From the NCBI GenBank assembly GCA_035515515.1, contig DATJBC010000198.1, positions 1 through 29,506 on the forward strand: a DNA stretch of 29,506 nt, written 5' to 3'. Below are positions 29,449 through 29,506 of this stretch, one piece after another. Numbering within the stretch: position 1 is the first letter of the stretch; every line of letters begins with the position of its first letter. Below the pieces are notes generated by a model. The model saw only the letters and a list, made by a program, of their open reading frames with translations, was not told the origin of the DNA and did not search any database. Origin of the DNA: DATJBC01 sp035515515. GTDB taxonomy: Bacteria; Actinomycetota; Acidimicrobiia; Acidimicrobiales; UBA8190. Made by a program: the position numbers and the translations under genes.

Positions 29449-29506
29449 TCAGCGCGGGGTGATGCCCCAGCGGCCGGTCCACGAGGCCCCCGGGTCCAGG
29501 CGGATG
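29449..29506 (-). CDS. 3' end of a convergent gene, possibly aldose 1-epimerase-like (partial)
   Basis: Only the last 18 codons are visible, reading IRLDPGASWTGRWGITPR to a TGA stop at 29449. Placement next to the strong terminator supports a real gene end. The PGxSWTGRWGI ending recalls aldose 1-epimerase-like proteins, but this is too short to be sure. Confidence 0.45.
   Translation of the reverse strand, partial: IRLDPGASWTGRWGITPR

Overview
The window is a stretch of very GC-rich bacterial chromosome that looks actinobacterial, possibly Acidimicrobiia. This is inferred from several signs: GC-rich third codon positions, an LAFTG sorting signal of the sortase-E type, apparently leaderless GTG/ATG starts, DUF2252 and MDMPI/DinB-like (TIGR03086-type) proteins, and a SigJ-like sigma-factor remnant. 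No phage structural genes, CRISPR array, rRNA or intact transposase were seen. Three tRNA genes and traces of an old integration lie near the right end.

Region 1 (1-9153) is a catabolic-looking neighbourhood. A 5'-truncated secreted SGNH-type hydrolase with a sortase-like anchor is followed by a minus-strand pair, an FAD-dependent monooxygenase and an epoxide-hydrolase-like alpha/beta hydrolase. This pair diverges from an acyl-CoA synthetase. Next comes a lower-GC insert: a diiron-type PF10118 protein and a divergent TetR regulator, which share an operator-like inverted repeat. The insert is bracketed by the 3' end of the acyl-CoA synthetase gene and a second, broken copy of that 3' end. After it comes a protein I read as a relative of linalool dehydratase/isomerase. 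Together these suggest oxidation, epoxide opening and CoA activation of an isoprenoid or other lipophilic substrate. This is the best candidate for an undescribed pathway here, but it rests on inference.

Region 2 (9168-14400) is ordinary housekeeping and accessory metabolism: a Nudix hydrolase, a DinB/MDMPI-like protein, a double-hotdog thioesterase translationally coupled to an aldo/keto reductase, a DUF2252 protein, and a YceI lipocalin-like protein with an unusually palindrome-rich promoter.

Region 3 (14507-21640) holds a PAS-GGDEF-EAL protein, an MBL-fold hydrolase, a minus-strand operon of orphan ParA, a small zinc-ribbon protein and a DedA membrane protein, then a MarR regulator divergent from a 14-TM DHA2 drug-efflux-type transporter.

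Region 4 (21755-25909) has a secreted PKD-domain protein, an SRPBCC protein, a sigma-factor remnant, a methyltransferase, a DUF1801 protein and the C-terminal stub of a tyrosine integrase. The stub lies beside tRNA-Arg(TCT), tRNA-His(GTG) and tRNA-Lys(CTT), which marks an eroded integration site.

Region 5 (25910-29506) is a 630-base stretch without a confident gene, then a large membrane GAF-PAS-GGDEF-EAL protein, a perfect 12-bp stem terminator, and the last codons of a convergent gene.
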